DNA from: Scolanthus callimorphus | Taxonomy: Eukaryota > Cnidaria > Anthozoa > Actiniaria > Edwardsiidae | Direction of reading: 5' to 3' | DNA length: 64,000 nt | NCBI GenBank assembly: GCA_033964015.1 | Contig: CM066924.1 | Location: 11,558,625 to 11,622,624, forward strand | Shown here: positions 1-11,600 of the stretch, piece by piece | Numbering within the stretch: position 1 is the stretch's first letter | Layout of the letters: every line of letters starts with the position of its first letter | Made by a program: the position numbers and the translations under genes | The notes under the pieces: model-generated | Database searches by the model: none | Told to the model about the DNA's origin: nothing | What the model saw: the letters and a program-made list of their open reading frames with translations, nothing else

Positions 1-2904
1 CTCGTCTTTCTTCACTCGTGTCGTATGAAAATCAGCGTGGCTAAAGTTAGACTTCACATTCAACATCTGTCTCAGGTTAGCAAGGAATGCGCTTCTAAAT
101 TCGGCTACCATGAAATGTCGACTCACAGCGCCTGGCTTCAAGCTAAACCCCTTCGTTCCACCGGGGGTTTTCGTGTCTTTGTTGACAGTCTCCTCGCAAG
201 CCTGATCCACGGGTATCTTTCCAAATGGGTTATCTGCTCCGATTTGGACTGACAATCCGCCAGACATCATATGGTCATAGGCATCAGGATGCTCACTTTC
301 CAGGTGCGTCATCTCAGAGAGATATGCAGTCAAGTACCTTGCATAGTTCAAGTTATCATAACTGAAACACCAAGGTATCATCTCACGAATCGAGCTTAAA
401 TGAAGAGGCCAATCCCCTTCCCTTGACGCTCTTATCAGTCCTAGCACTATTTCCACCATATCGATGTAGGACATCCAAAACGATGAGAGACGACCGTTAT
501 CATGGCGCAGATAGTCAAGATACACTTCAAAAATTTCATTTGAGCATAGAAAGAATGGACTTTCTTGTAATTCTTGAAATGTCACTTGACAAATATTGTC
601 TTGCAGGTCTGTCATTTGCTGGACGAACTCAAGGACTAGATCTGTCTTGTCTTGATGGAATCTATTTAGCCACGTCTGGAATCCTTTCCATGCAATCCGA
701 AGAAGTGCTTCATAGAGCAGCTTGTGAAACGCACTGCTCTGTTGTACTTGCTACCGTTGAGGACACCTGACACGGATCCCTCTGCGATAACTCTTGATTC
801 TATACAGAGATCACGAAGACCAGCATCTTGGAAACGTTTGCGATGATACTAAGCATTGTACAAATGGTGTGAAAACCGCCCATTCTTGGGATAACGTTGA
901 CGAATTGCGCACTCCTTTTCCAGATTATCTCTGTTGCTTTCGCATATAATGCCTGATCCATGACAATGACAATCTCTTTGAGGGAGAGCGAGGTCCTGAT
1001 CTTCTCTGATTGCTTGACTACTTCATACACCGTTGAAAGAACCGTGGCAGGGGCGTCGATTGTCGGCAAGTATCCGATGACATCTTTCGATACTTGGACG
1101 TCGTCTCGAGTTGCGATGTTAAAACCAGTCCATCCGCTGATACGAGTGTTGGATTGAGCGTGAAGGCGGAAAAGCACCCAGAGAAGATTCTTCTTCCAAG
1201 CATTCTGGCGAATAGTGTCAGATCTGACTTCAACGAATGCTCTTGCAGGGGGACCAACACGATCTCCAGCGTTGTACACAGGAAGGGATGTCGGAATGAT
1301 ATCAATACTGCGTCTCCTCTTTTGGGACTCGTCAATAGCACATTCTGGTTGCGAAGGGAGTTGAGGACCAAACACAGGTGCTTGCACGGCAATGCCGTTC
1401 ACTCGATGTGATGTTCCCTCGCCCGAGAGTGTCTCTCAAGACGATCAATGTTGTCCCAAGCCAACGTAGTCGCCACAAATTGCTTCAGATCACTTGGTAA
1501 CGGTACTTCTCCCTCAGACACTCTTGCCATCTTCTGCAAACAAAATGCAGTATCCATTTCTTCAAGTTGACTATATGACACGCCGTGGCCAAGGCGATTA
1601 ACAATCTGGATCAATTCGACGTTATTCGTTAACGATTTAATTGCATATGGAAGTAAAATGTGCTTTGGTGGTTTCTGAATTCCACGGCTGACGCCAAAAA
1701 TCAAGTCTTGCCCGTATGAATTGACAAGTCGCTGCACTCTAGTGGATATGTCTTGGTCGGAGGCCACATTTCCTGTAAGTAGGGTGCGCAGGAAAAGTAA
1801 TAGTTTGTCGGGAAGGCGGATGGAGGTTTCTTGAAGATCGGCAGGACTTGGAGGCCATGGCGCAGTGATTTTTGTTGCTCTGATTGATTCTCGGACCAAT
1901 AAAGCCGCCTTTGTGATGTCACCGGAAGTATCTTTCGTTTTTTCTTCGCTCTGTTGTCTCTCTCGAATTCTTACAAAGTCACGTGCCAGTTTGAATCTTG
2001 AAAGATTATTGGGATAAACGATCACTTGCTTCCTTCCCTCCTCGACTGTGTCAAACACAAGCAGATCGCTAAATTCCTCTTCTAAATTTCGGCGAATATG
2101 GGTCTTCGTCGAGTCTTTGACCTCCGTAACTCCAAGCGAGTTTAAATTCGACAGCAGCTGTGATGATAAATCCGTCAACTTGACTACGCGTGGATTTGGA
2201 AGTAAATCATTTCTGATGTTGTCGTATAACATTTCGTACGCTTTTGATTCTTTCGTCTGGTAATCTAGCTGTAAAGATGGATGATCTTCACTTTCTTGTG
2301 CTTCGGTGGCCCTTTCTCCTTCTGATACGCCCAGGTATATTGATGGTAGCAGCTCCTGTGATACTTGGCTTTTGACGCTACCAGATCAGCACCAGATAGC
2401 AGGGCTATGATTCTTGTGTCCTCCCTTTATATTGAAGATTTCCGAACAGTATCGTCCGCTCGAAGATCTACGCATGATGCTAGTGGTTCTCTGGTTTTTT
2501 GTCTTTTCAGGTATTTGCTGCTTTGTTGCAAAAGATGCAGACAGCAACCCCACTTGCGGCCTGTGCCGAATTCCTCGTGGATCTTTCTGAGAGCTTGCCA
2601 AAACATCTCTTTCGGATTGGAGAGGGGACTTGTCTGTCTTTCCAACAGATTTCTTCAGAGTGAAGAGGCTCCTGCATTTTCGATGATACGCGATGTCATC
2701 AGGGATTTTGTCTTCTTCTCTGCATTCATTGATTTCTAAAATCGGGAGGTAATCTCGTATTTTGGCTGCGCAGACTAGACTGTTCCAAGATTCTAGGTCA
2801 CGCGGGGTCGTTAGGGACTCACGGGAAGCATCTACTGAGGGATCGTGTATTATACAAATTAAACGCCGTTTTGATATTCTTCTACAGAGTCTCTTTTCTT
2901 TTCC
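1..2904 (-). pseudogene. Frameshifted copy of a multicopy anthozoan protein family (partial)
   Basis: Minus-strand coding sequence enters after a plausible splice acceptor (TTTCAG at 2905-2910) and runs off the window start. I recognise the conserved blocks from many coral and anemone predicted proteins of unknown function: an N-terminal Cys/His segment (IAYHRKCRSLFTLKK), CVDLRADDTVRKSS, YHRSCYHQYTWAYQ, a central block RLGHGVSYSQLEEMDTAFC at about 1530-1610, NGIAVQAPVFGPQLP at about 1350-1400, RFQDAGLRDLCIESRV at about 785-835 and GGTKGFSLKPGAVSRHFM near 110-170. Consecutive blocks lie in different frames, with shifts near 2600, 2450, 2320, 1400, 835 and 720, so no intact product can be made. 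The longest intact piece is 277 codons (1399-2232). The many small indels contrast with the intact 29-exon gene next door, so decay is more likely than sequencing error. Biochemical function unknown. Confidence 0.75.
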
Positions 2905-5900
2905 CTGAAACAAAATATTTATGTAAATGCAGTAGCTATTTTTAAACAAATTTATAAACTCTAAAGGTTTTTTATGACATTTGCGTCGCGTTTGAAAGCT
3001 ATTTCGACAATAAACGTAGTCGGCGCTCAAGCCTACTATACGCGCCCTGACCGAACCTTGCAACATCGATAACACGCAATACGCGCTTGTACCACAGGGA
3101 GCTAACCTCTTACAGTTTAAATCAAGAAATATAACAAGAATCTGTGCCAGACGGAAGCCATTTCGTGGTAATGAGGCCCTAGTGGGCGAGTCTTGGCAAA
3201 GCATAATTAGCCAATCAGAAAAGACCAGAACGCAGGGAAAAGAAAATAGATTTCCTTTCGCTTTATTCAGCGAAAAATAGATAGATTCTTGTTATTTTTC
3301 TTGATTTAAACTGTAAGGTGAGCTCCCTGGGCTTGTACTAACAATCTGAGCAAACGGATGCTTTCAACTTTGCAGTCTGTGCACGTACATTTTCATTAAA
3401 ACAGCTGTATCGGGAGCATTTTTTGAAATTCTTGAAGCCAGACTTTCGTGGAAAATTTAAAATTCTGTCATGACAAATTGCACACGGATTTTGTTCGGTA
3501 TAGCTTGTTTTCAAACTAAAGAATGAGAGCTAAAAGTGGGAAAATCACACGGGTGATTGTCAAATATAGTTTCAAGGGCTCAGCGGAGAGACGGTCTCAA
3601 TGCGTCAAAGGACGAGTCGGTCATTACACAACTCCATCCGAAATAAATCAGAATTAGTCTGACAATTTGCCCATATAGATCAGTGAATCAGTTTCTTGGC
3701 GTGCGCTGATAAAATGTAGCGTTTTATTTTTTCAAGGCAGGTAAAGCCGTCAACAATTCCTGAGTGTAGTAGTATGAATTGTGCACACGCCGGGACAGTG
3801 CCAGATCACGTTAAATAAAAAAAAAGATAAAGTCAAATGAGTGAGTTTTCACCTCATTGCAGTGTCTGTTGTGTGACCGGAGGTTTTCCAAATTTGGCGT
3901 GCACCAAATTTGGGTGACTGCAAACACGTGATTTACCGAACACGCTGGAACGAAACTGACAGCTATTTCAAAGACGCTCAAACAACAGGGTTTTGCCGTT
4001 TCTATCACCTCAAATCCTTCATTTGATCAATCTACGGGTAATATGAATTTCAACGAACTAGCCAGTCAGCAGTAGAGCATTACTAGTATCAGAGGGCTTT
4101 TTCCAAGGCGTTAAACAAAAACAATTGGCATTTGGAAGTCTAAAATCCTTCTTTCGATCGAAGTGAATCTACGGCGTGTGTGAATTTCAACAAACTGGCC
4201 AGTTTGCATTCACAGACCTTTCGAGGCGTTCAACAGAGAACAAATGGCATTTGGAATCTTCAAATACTTGTTTGATGAATCTACGGGTAGTGTATGTTTC
4301 AACAATCTGACCAATTTGCATCACAGTGCATATTTCGAGGCATTCAACAGAGAACTTGGAATTTGGAAGCTTGGCCCGACAGCGCAAACTTGATTCCTCC
4401 AAGAAAGGATTTTCTACTCATTAAACGTAAGTTTTCTGATTCTACTTCTATAAGAATAAGTTAAATGGGTAAAATTCCACTGGTTTTAAGTTGTCTGCAT
4501 GACAACGCTTGCATTCTTTTCCCCGAATAAGAGTTCCAGGCTTGGAGAAAATATTTGCTTGAGTGACGGTCACTTTACATTCAGAACTTTTAAGTTTCGC
4601 CTTTCTCGAGTTAAAACACGTACAAAAAATTGTGCTCCTGTATCGAAAACAATGTTATGAACTTTAATTAACTAGATTAAAGTCCGAGTTAAGTATTACT
4701 TAACTATAATTAATTTTACGATAGAAAATTTTACGTGGCAATGTAATTTTTATCGTGTGCCAGTTTGATTCCCGATACAAAGTGGCATTCCGGCTAAAAT
4801 GTTCGACAGAGCCAGAGGCGAAAACAAACAAAAAAAATATATTCAAATTCACGAATTCCTACATTTTGTCTAATAGTGTTTTACATTTAAACCTAGGTTA
4901 TTTTGCAGTGTTCTCTAAAACATTTAGCACAACTTTCGCAGAGAAATTATCAGCCGTTTATGTGAAGACACGTTTATGTAGACAAAAGTGATTGCTTGTA
5001 CTAGTTGAAATTAACTAACGAGGCTACTGTCTATTGTCTATGCCTAGTGAGTTCCTGTGATGTTTAGAAATAATGTATTAGGAAATAATGTATTAGAAAT
5101 AATGTATCTACTAGGGTCTTATTTTGAATTCAAACAGCTAAAAGTCATGTTTTAGCATGAAATTGACGTCCAGTGAAACTGAATAACTCTTTTCTTTGAA
5201 GTAGAAATGCGAAGTAAGTTACCTTATCTAATAACTTAACGTCATTGTTTTGATGGCATAGAGGTGGTTTAAACATTGTTTTGAATGAAGATATTTACTC
5301 ATCCAGCTAAAATAATTCAACCTTAATTCAACAATTTTATAATGTTGGTAAATACGACCATGAAAAGAGATGGAAAGTTCTGGACATCTAGCTGTAACTT
5401 GCTAAGACCGAGCGCGAGAATGAACACCGAACTTTACAAATGAATTAATATTAAAAATAGAAGGTTTTGATTTTACTTGTTCACTTGTAAAAACAAAATC
5501 AAAGGCACGAATGGTTACCTGTGTCACAAACTTATTTCTATTTGATTTGGGGACATATTGTGACCAATAACTAGTGAAAAAAAATAGGACAGATAAATAA
5601 AGGCGGGGTACATATTTATCAAGAAATACAAAGGAGCCAGAAGTGTACCGCTTGGTAACAAAATAAAGGCATAACCTTTTCCTTTTGCAATGTTTACCAC
5701 TTTAGGATTTTTTCAGTGTATAATTAAAATGGTTTTACATTAACATAGGAAGCAACAAAAAAACGTTGTGCCACTAAAAGTACAGAGCTGTGACATACCT
5801 TTGCTGACGGCTGCCATCTTGATTTCCCATGGTGCATCACGTGACATCTTTGACTATTGGCATTATAAATGGCTTTTTAAATGGTCCACTGGCAGATATT

Positions 5901-6570
5901 CTGCTTGGTATTGTTTTATTTGACATAAAGACTGTCCATCTAGCCAAATTCATTAGATGACTATATTTTTTTCATCACTCCCCTCTTAAAACATTACTTA
6001 CACAAAAAATTGAGAAGCTTACAATAGGAAACTGACATTTTCATGCAATTTTTCTTTATTTTATCCTTTTACTAAACCAACATTGCATGATGTTACAAAA
6101 AGTAACTTAGAGAATACTGTGGTGTAATTCTGTTGTCTCACAACTTCAATGAAGCGTAAGAAATACAGTTTTTATTACAGGTGCAACCTTGCCTCGCTTT
6201 CATGCTAGTTATAAAAGGCAAAGAGTTAGAATGCCCTTGAAAGAGAGAAAGCTACCAATTCAGAGTAGCTATCATACCAATTTGAACTTTGTACAAGACA
6301 ACCTTTAAATCGATACCACTTTCAGCTTGTTTGCAATTGGTAATGAAAAATGAGCTGGCTCATGGACTAATTGTTTATAGCTATGATGATCGATTCCAGA
6401 GAAAAAAAAATGGGGGTCATCATCCTTTTTTTCTGTAATATAACAAAAACCATAAATCGCGCGCCTTTGTGTTGTTATTTTGCTCGCGTGCGTACTTTTG
6501 TTTTTTACTTTATGGTTATTTCCAGAAAAAAAAGAAGAGATACGCGGTGCAATAGGCGATTTCTACTAAA
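2905..6570. other. Intergenic stretch, no gene seen
   Basis: AT-rich sequence with only short, scattered open frames and no recognisable domains or consistent splice-phase chain on either strand. The region just above 2905 could hold an upstream exon of the decayed family copy, but I cannot identify one. It contains a degenerate tandem repeat at 4027-4380, annotated separately. Confidence 0.6.
4027..4380. repeat. Degenerate three-copy tandem repeat, about 100-136 bp unit
   Basis: The phrase GAATCTACGG followed by a TTTCAAC motif recurs at about 4030, 4166 and 4270. Each is followed by a GGCGTTAAACA/GGCATTCAACAG-like segment and then GGCATTTGGAA or a variant. Copies differ by many substitutions and by unit length, so this is an old tandem duplication. 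Confidence 0.6.
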
Positions 6571-7000
6571 GCCCGTTGCACACTAGCGACATAAGGACGC
6601 TCAAGAGAAAGTTATGTAAGAGAAAATATCCCATGAGAGAAAATGTCCTATGAAAGAATCTAAAAAGAGATTTTTTTCACGAATCATGCGACGTCATACG
6701 TCACATAAGGGCAACGCGGGAAGGAAATTTCTAAAAAAAGATTCTTATTGTGGACTTTCATAGGGATGGACATGAGTACGCGCGACGGATTCTCTTATAT
6801 CATTTTCTCTTGGGACGCTATGTTGCAACGAAAAAAGCATGAGAAAATAACTGAAATAATAAATTTTTTCCATGGATCATCATTAGATTACTTCACCAAA
6901 GCGATCTTTTGTTATTTTTTGTGGACTTCAACGTTTTGAAGCCATTGAATTTGGTTCACGTGATTTTTTTATGTCGTTATGTCGCAAGTGTGCACCAGGC
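6571..7000. mobile_element. MITE with terminal inverted repeats, about 430 bp
   Basis: The left end GCCCGTTGCACACTAGCGAC is matched in inverted orientation by the right end (reverse complement GCCTGGTGCACACTTGCGAC). The inside holds further partial inverted similarity (agagaaaatgtcc-type sequence) and no coding capacity. Confidence 0.75.
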
Positions 7001-7221
7001 ATAACTGGGCCACGTGACCCAAACCCCATACTTCTGAATAAAATATTGACAATTCAACTCGCTGCCATTTGCTCCAAGTTAGAGATTTTAAGCTGAAACT
7101 TGACATTTTGACTAATATCAATTGGTTCTTTGTATTTGTGGAATTAATTTTGACAAAACGTCGCGTTAGAGGTAGTTGGGGTCACGTGACCCAGTTAGTG
7201 ATAATGGCCTATTCACCTTAT

Positions 7222-7335
7222 TGGATGCGGTTGAGCATGATAGTGAGATTTGCCAACGCCGAGGTTTGTGATATCTACAGAAGCGAAGCCGAAACTCGAG
7301 GCGTTGACAGATTTCGCTATCATGCGAAAACCTAA
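7222..7335. repeat. Short foldback
   Basis: Two arms of about 35-40 bp (gagcatgatagtgagattt and its near reverse complement ending ctatcatgcg) flank a short loop with a repeated AACGCC(G/T)CGAG core. Probably a small MITE or a fragment of one. Confidence 0.6.
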
Positions 7336-7380
7336 TTCAATAATTGCTACGCGACCACAGGCTTGCCTGAACATCTACTA

Positions 7381-8143
7381 ATTCAATAATTGTTTTATTA
7401 TTCAGTAACCAGGAGTTCCTACATAGCTAAACGAAGGGCGAAGCGGTTTTCCAACTTCAGTCCAACTTCAGCTTATGTCCATTGGTATTTTCCTTTTCGT
7501 ATCCAATTCAAATAGCCATAGTTGCTTGTTAGAAATCCTGATCAATGATCTCTTGGCAAAACTCATAACAGATTCAACGAGAATATTCGCAAAACCGCCT
7601 TTCAATTCCGAAATGAAAGCCAAGACGGCAGCCAAACCTATTGGCTTGCGTTCATTGACGTCATTAGAGTGCATAAATCCTAATGTCTGTAGTATGACGT
7701 CACGCACTGCCCGCCAAGGTTTCGCTGCGTACTCTTAGCCAATCAGAACCGAGATAGTGGCATGGTTGAATAATAATACCTCTGATTGGCTTCGAGTAAG
7801 CAGCGAAATCTTGTTGACGCGCAGTGCGTGACGTCATACTGCAGACACTAGGATTGATGTTCTCAAATGACGTCATATAACGCAGGCAAATAGGTCTGGC
7901 CGCCACGTTGGTTTTCATTTCGGAAGCGAAGGGCAATTTTGTCAATATTCTATCGTTGAATCTGTTATGATTTTGCCGATAGTTCATTCTATGGCTATTT
8001 GAATTGAATACGAAGAGGAAAATACCAATGGGCACAGACTGAAATTGAAAAATCGTTCGCCGAGCAAGGCCTCTTCAACTTCGTCAATTTCGTTTAGCTA
8101 GGCAAGTATTGCTGGTTGCCGAATAATTAAACAATTATTGAAT
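7381..8143. mobile_element. Long-armed foldback element, about 760 bp
   Basis: Two arms of roughly 350 bp are inverted copies of each other. The outer motif attcaataattgttttatta is matched by taattaaacaattattgaat at the right end. The arms also share the phrase ATTGGTATTTTCCTCTTCGT and the motif AGTATGACGTCACGCACTGC. Short ORFs found on opposite strands in the arms are mirror images and not genes. The right end lies 18 bp beyond the stop codon of the large minus-strand gene, so transcripts of that gene probably end at or inside this element. Confidence 0.8.
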
Positions 8144-8160
8144 GAGAGGCTATCTTTATC

Positions 8161-8166
8161 TTTATT
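8161..8166 (-). terminator. AATAAA polyadenylation signal overlapping the stop codon
   Basis: The minus strand reads ATGAAAAAATAAAGATAAAG: the in-frame TAA stop is part of AATAAA. Cleavage 10-30 nt downstream would fall at the edge of the foldback element at 7381-8143. No better hexamer is close. Confidence 0.6.
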
Positions 8167-8694
8167 TTTTCATTCTTTTTCTTGGAGTGGATGACTTTCT
8201 ATTTGACTTCGTGCTGCTATTTTTACTTTTCATTGCCTGTTGTGTTGGTAAGTAAAATATTGTGTGGCCATCCCTCTTGAAAATGTATTTCATGACATCC
8301 TGGTGCGTCATTTTTTTCCTTTTCATTTCATACCAGACTAGCAGCTCTGGCAGGAGGATTGAGCATATCATTTCTGCATTGGACATAAGTCCATAGAGAT
8401 ACTTGAACTTGTATAGTGTGCGAAACGTACCATCTAATTCGGTTGGAGTTTCTTCTGTGAATTGACGAAGAAGCTCCAACTGAAATGCAATAACTTTCTC
8501 AGCTCCAAACCAGTCGCTCAAGACCCAAAATTCTGATTCCTCAAGCTCCTTGAATTTGTTTCTGCCGAGGGTGACTGCACGTAGTCTCTCTCCCTCCACT
8601 CCCTTCAAGTTCGCTGGGCTTGACACCATGAACTTTAGATAAGGTACCAGCGACGCGACGAAGGCTTTCGTCTCGCTGTCCAACTCGTATTCCT
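8162..8694 (-). CDS. Exon 29: unique C-terminal region and stop
   Basis: Residues about 1944-2120, entering after acceptor TGACAG at 8695-8700 in the phase left by exon 28. Largely helical-looking with alternating acidic and hydrophobic residues (ESEFWVLSDWFGAEKVIAFQ, YKFKYLYGLMSNAEMIC), ending in a Lys/Arg/Ser-rich tail (SNRKSSTPRKRMKK) that could be a nuclear localisation signal. I do not recognise the fold or family. The stop TAA overlaps a polyadenylation hexamer. Confidence 0.8.
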
Positions 8695-11600
8695 CTGTCA
8701 AAAAAAACAGGGGAAATAAATAGACGTCAGGCAGCACTTTGAGAGCTTGACTTACTATATCGAAAAGACCCCCAAACAGCTCAATTGAATCAAAACGAGG
8801 TTAACTACGATGGACATCCATCATGCTACTAGAAATTATATGCAATATTTCGCTTGAAATCTTCAAACCATTATCAAATTCAATGCGATCTATTTATACA
8901 GGGCCGTAAGGCAAACTACAGCAAAAGAAATTCATGCTGTAGCCCGGCTCACGGGTGATAGGATCAAGATAATAAAGTACCACCAGTATTATTTTTTCGG
9001 CAACCGTATAATCGAGTTTTTTGTGAATATAATTGAATCAAATAATCTGGTTATTCAACTCCACGATTCACCATGAAACAGGAATCTGTGTAGTTAAAAA
9101 CTATTCAAATGACATCCGCAATTTTACATCTAATAATGATAATAACAATAACAATAACAATAACAATAATAATAATCTAGTTGTAAATACAACTATTTTT
9201 GGGAAAGATGTGGTTCTGCATTGAAATATAACAGCAAATCGGTGTGCCGCTCTCTAATCAACAGACTGCTGAGCTAGTTATTATGTCTAACCTACTTGCA
9301 ATGCAACTTCATAATCAATGCCTTTTCCCCGCTCAAGACTGGCAAGAGAAATGAGACAGGTTGAGATTCGTGAACTTTAATTAGAGCCAGTTTTATTCGA
9401 TGTATTACATACAAACGCGATTATAGTTGCCAATTGCGTACACAAGATTTTGAAAAGGAGCAGTCACAGCCTGGAGCGTACCCATATTTTTCAAATATAC
9501 AGCCAAGCGCATGACTGCAGTGCAGTAAATGTACCAAAGTCATCCAAACATTTGTTGTGGGAAAACGCCTAATTGTAGGCCTGTCATGCTTAATTAATGA
9601 AAGCCTGATTAACGGCAAGTGGTTTATACCTTCTGTGTTTTCCCCAACTACGTCACTAGTTTGAGCCGGTTCTTCTTCCGTGTCTGTGGATGTGGCTTCT
9701 CTCTCGTCGTTGGCTTCTCTCTCGTCGGTGGCTTCTCTCTCGTCGGTGGCTTCTATCTCGTCGGTGGCTTCTCTCTCGTCCGTGGCTTCTCTCTCGTCGA
9801 CGGTGGCTTCTCTCTCGTCGACGGTGGCTTCTATCTCGTCGGTGGCTTCTCTCTCGTCGGTGGCTTCTCTCTCTTCCCCAACATGGAGCTTCGTGTCACA
9901 TTTGACTCTAGCCTTTTTCATTCCCTGTAATAAGAAAGTTGTCCTGTGTATAATCCTTTTACGACAGAAAGCTTTCTTGATGTAGAAAATGTAGCCTGTT
10001 GCCTGTTGTGCAGTAACAAAACGCTGAACAGGCCACGGTCACTATTACAATTTCAAGATTACATCGTTGACGACAACTACCAAATGTTTGCATTGACCTT
10101 GATATGTAGAAATGGGAGGGAGGGTTTTCTCAAAATAATTATATTTCTCAAAATTGTCCAAGGATAAAGTGCTGCATTTTCAAAAAAAAAGTTTATTTGC
10201 TCAAACTCGCCTATATTCTTTTCTTATTCTTTCTTAGTTGTTGCATTTTCTTGCTTTCTTCTTTTCGCGCCTATTAGGCTAATGTATCCGCTTGCCGCCT
10301 CTCGTCGCCACTTCCCATCAACCTCTTACAGAAATTTGTATGACCAAATCTCGCCTCCTCTAGCCCACCTTTGACAAAGGCTTTTCTGTCTAATATTTAA
10401 AATCCCATTCATCTCATGCACAATGTCTTGCCCAAATTTACAAATTGTTTGCTCGCGCTCATTTTTTCACTCCATCCAGAACAACTCACGCACATTGGAC
10501 ATCTCTTCCTCCCTAATTATCTGAAAGAGTTCCTTCTTTATCATTTTCAGCATTTGCATTGAATACCTGATGAGTTTAGGACTAAAAACGCAAGTAATCA
10601 TGTGTGTTTTTTTTTGCAATCTGATTTGCTTGGTGTTTATGCTCCTAAATGTTGGCATTGGTAAATACAAAGGTTGGTTAATACTGCGCAAAAATAAATA
10701 TATGTTATTTACCGGCTGGGAGGTCCGTATAGGGAAAAACTGTGACCGAGGGCTGGAATATGTTGACCGAGGCCGGAGGCCGAGGTCAACATTTTCCAGG
10801 CCGAGGTCACAGTTTTTCCCTATACGGACCCACCTAAAGCCGGTAAATAACTTATTTATTTTTTTCCAACTCAAAAATTTCATTTTTTTCGATGAAAACA
10901 AGCGCGCGAAAATGGTTACCGTGACCTAGGTCAGAGATGGGAAAATATTGCCCCCGCGCGCGCGCTCTAAGAACCAATCAGAATGTAGGATTCGTTACCG
11001 TGCCCTCGAGGAAAAAAATAAATACCTTTATCTGAGATTTCCCTTTTGTGTATGGCCAGATAACACATATTCAGATGAGTTGTACTTTCGCTAAAAAAGG
11101 TGAAACGAAAGAAAGAAAATATACCAAAGACTATATCAAAGCTATGTCTACGCATTATGCTATGCCTATACACTATACACTAACCGGAACCAGAGGGACG
11201 TTAATTAACCAGAGGACCGTCGGAAGTTGTCCGACCTCCGTGTCACAGAACTCACCATACTAGCAGTCATACCCCCGGGGGACTCTCATATGTTTTGGTC
11301 GGGGATGATCGTCGGAAATTTTCAGTTTCACCCCTAAAAGATACAAACATGGCGTGGCTCAAATAATTTCTTACCCTAAAAGATGAGGCCGCGTGGAGGC
11401 AGGTAAAAGATACCCATCAAGAAATTTCCGTGTTTGACAGAAGTATGCCTTTACTGTTGTATAGTCTTCTAAACGAGAAATCTGTCTTTCTTACACGGCT
11501 TTAAGGACCACCATCATGAGGCAATTGGACACATATTTCGGCCCTAAAAGATACTAATCTCTCAATTTTATTGAAGATTAAGATCACCCCTAAAAGAGAC

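Noticed and set aside
7468..8035. Similar ORFs on opposite strands (MSIGIFLFV and MPIGIFLFV types)
   Set aside because: They are the two arms of one foldback element, mirror copies rather than a gene pair.
9619..9985. Plus-strand ORFs over the EREATD repeat (Ser/Leu/Arg-rich)
   Set aside because: Antisense of the acidic repeat in exon 28; the minus-strand exon has good splice sites and keeps phase with its neighbours.
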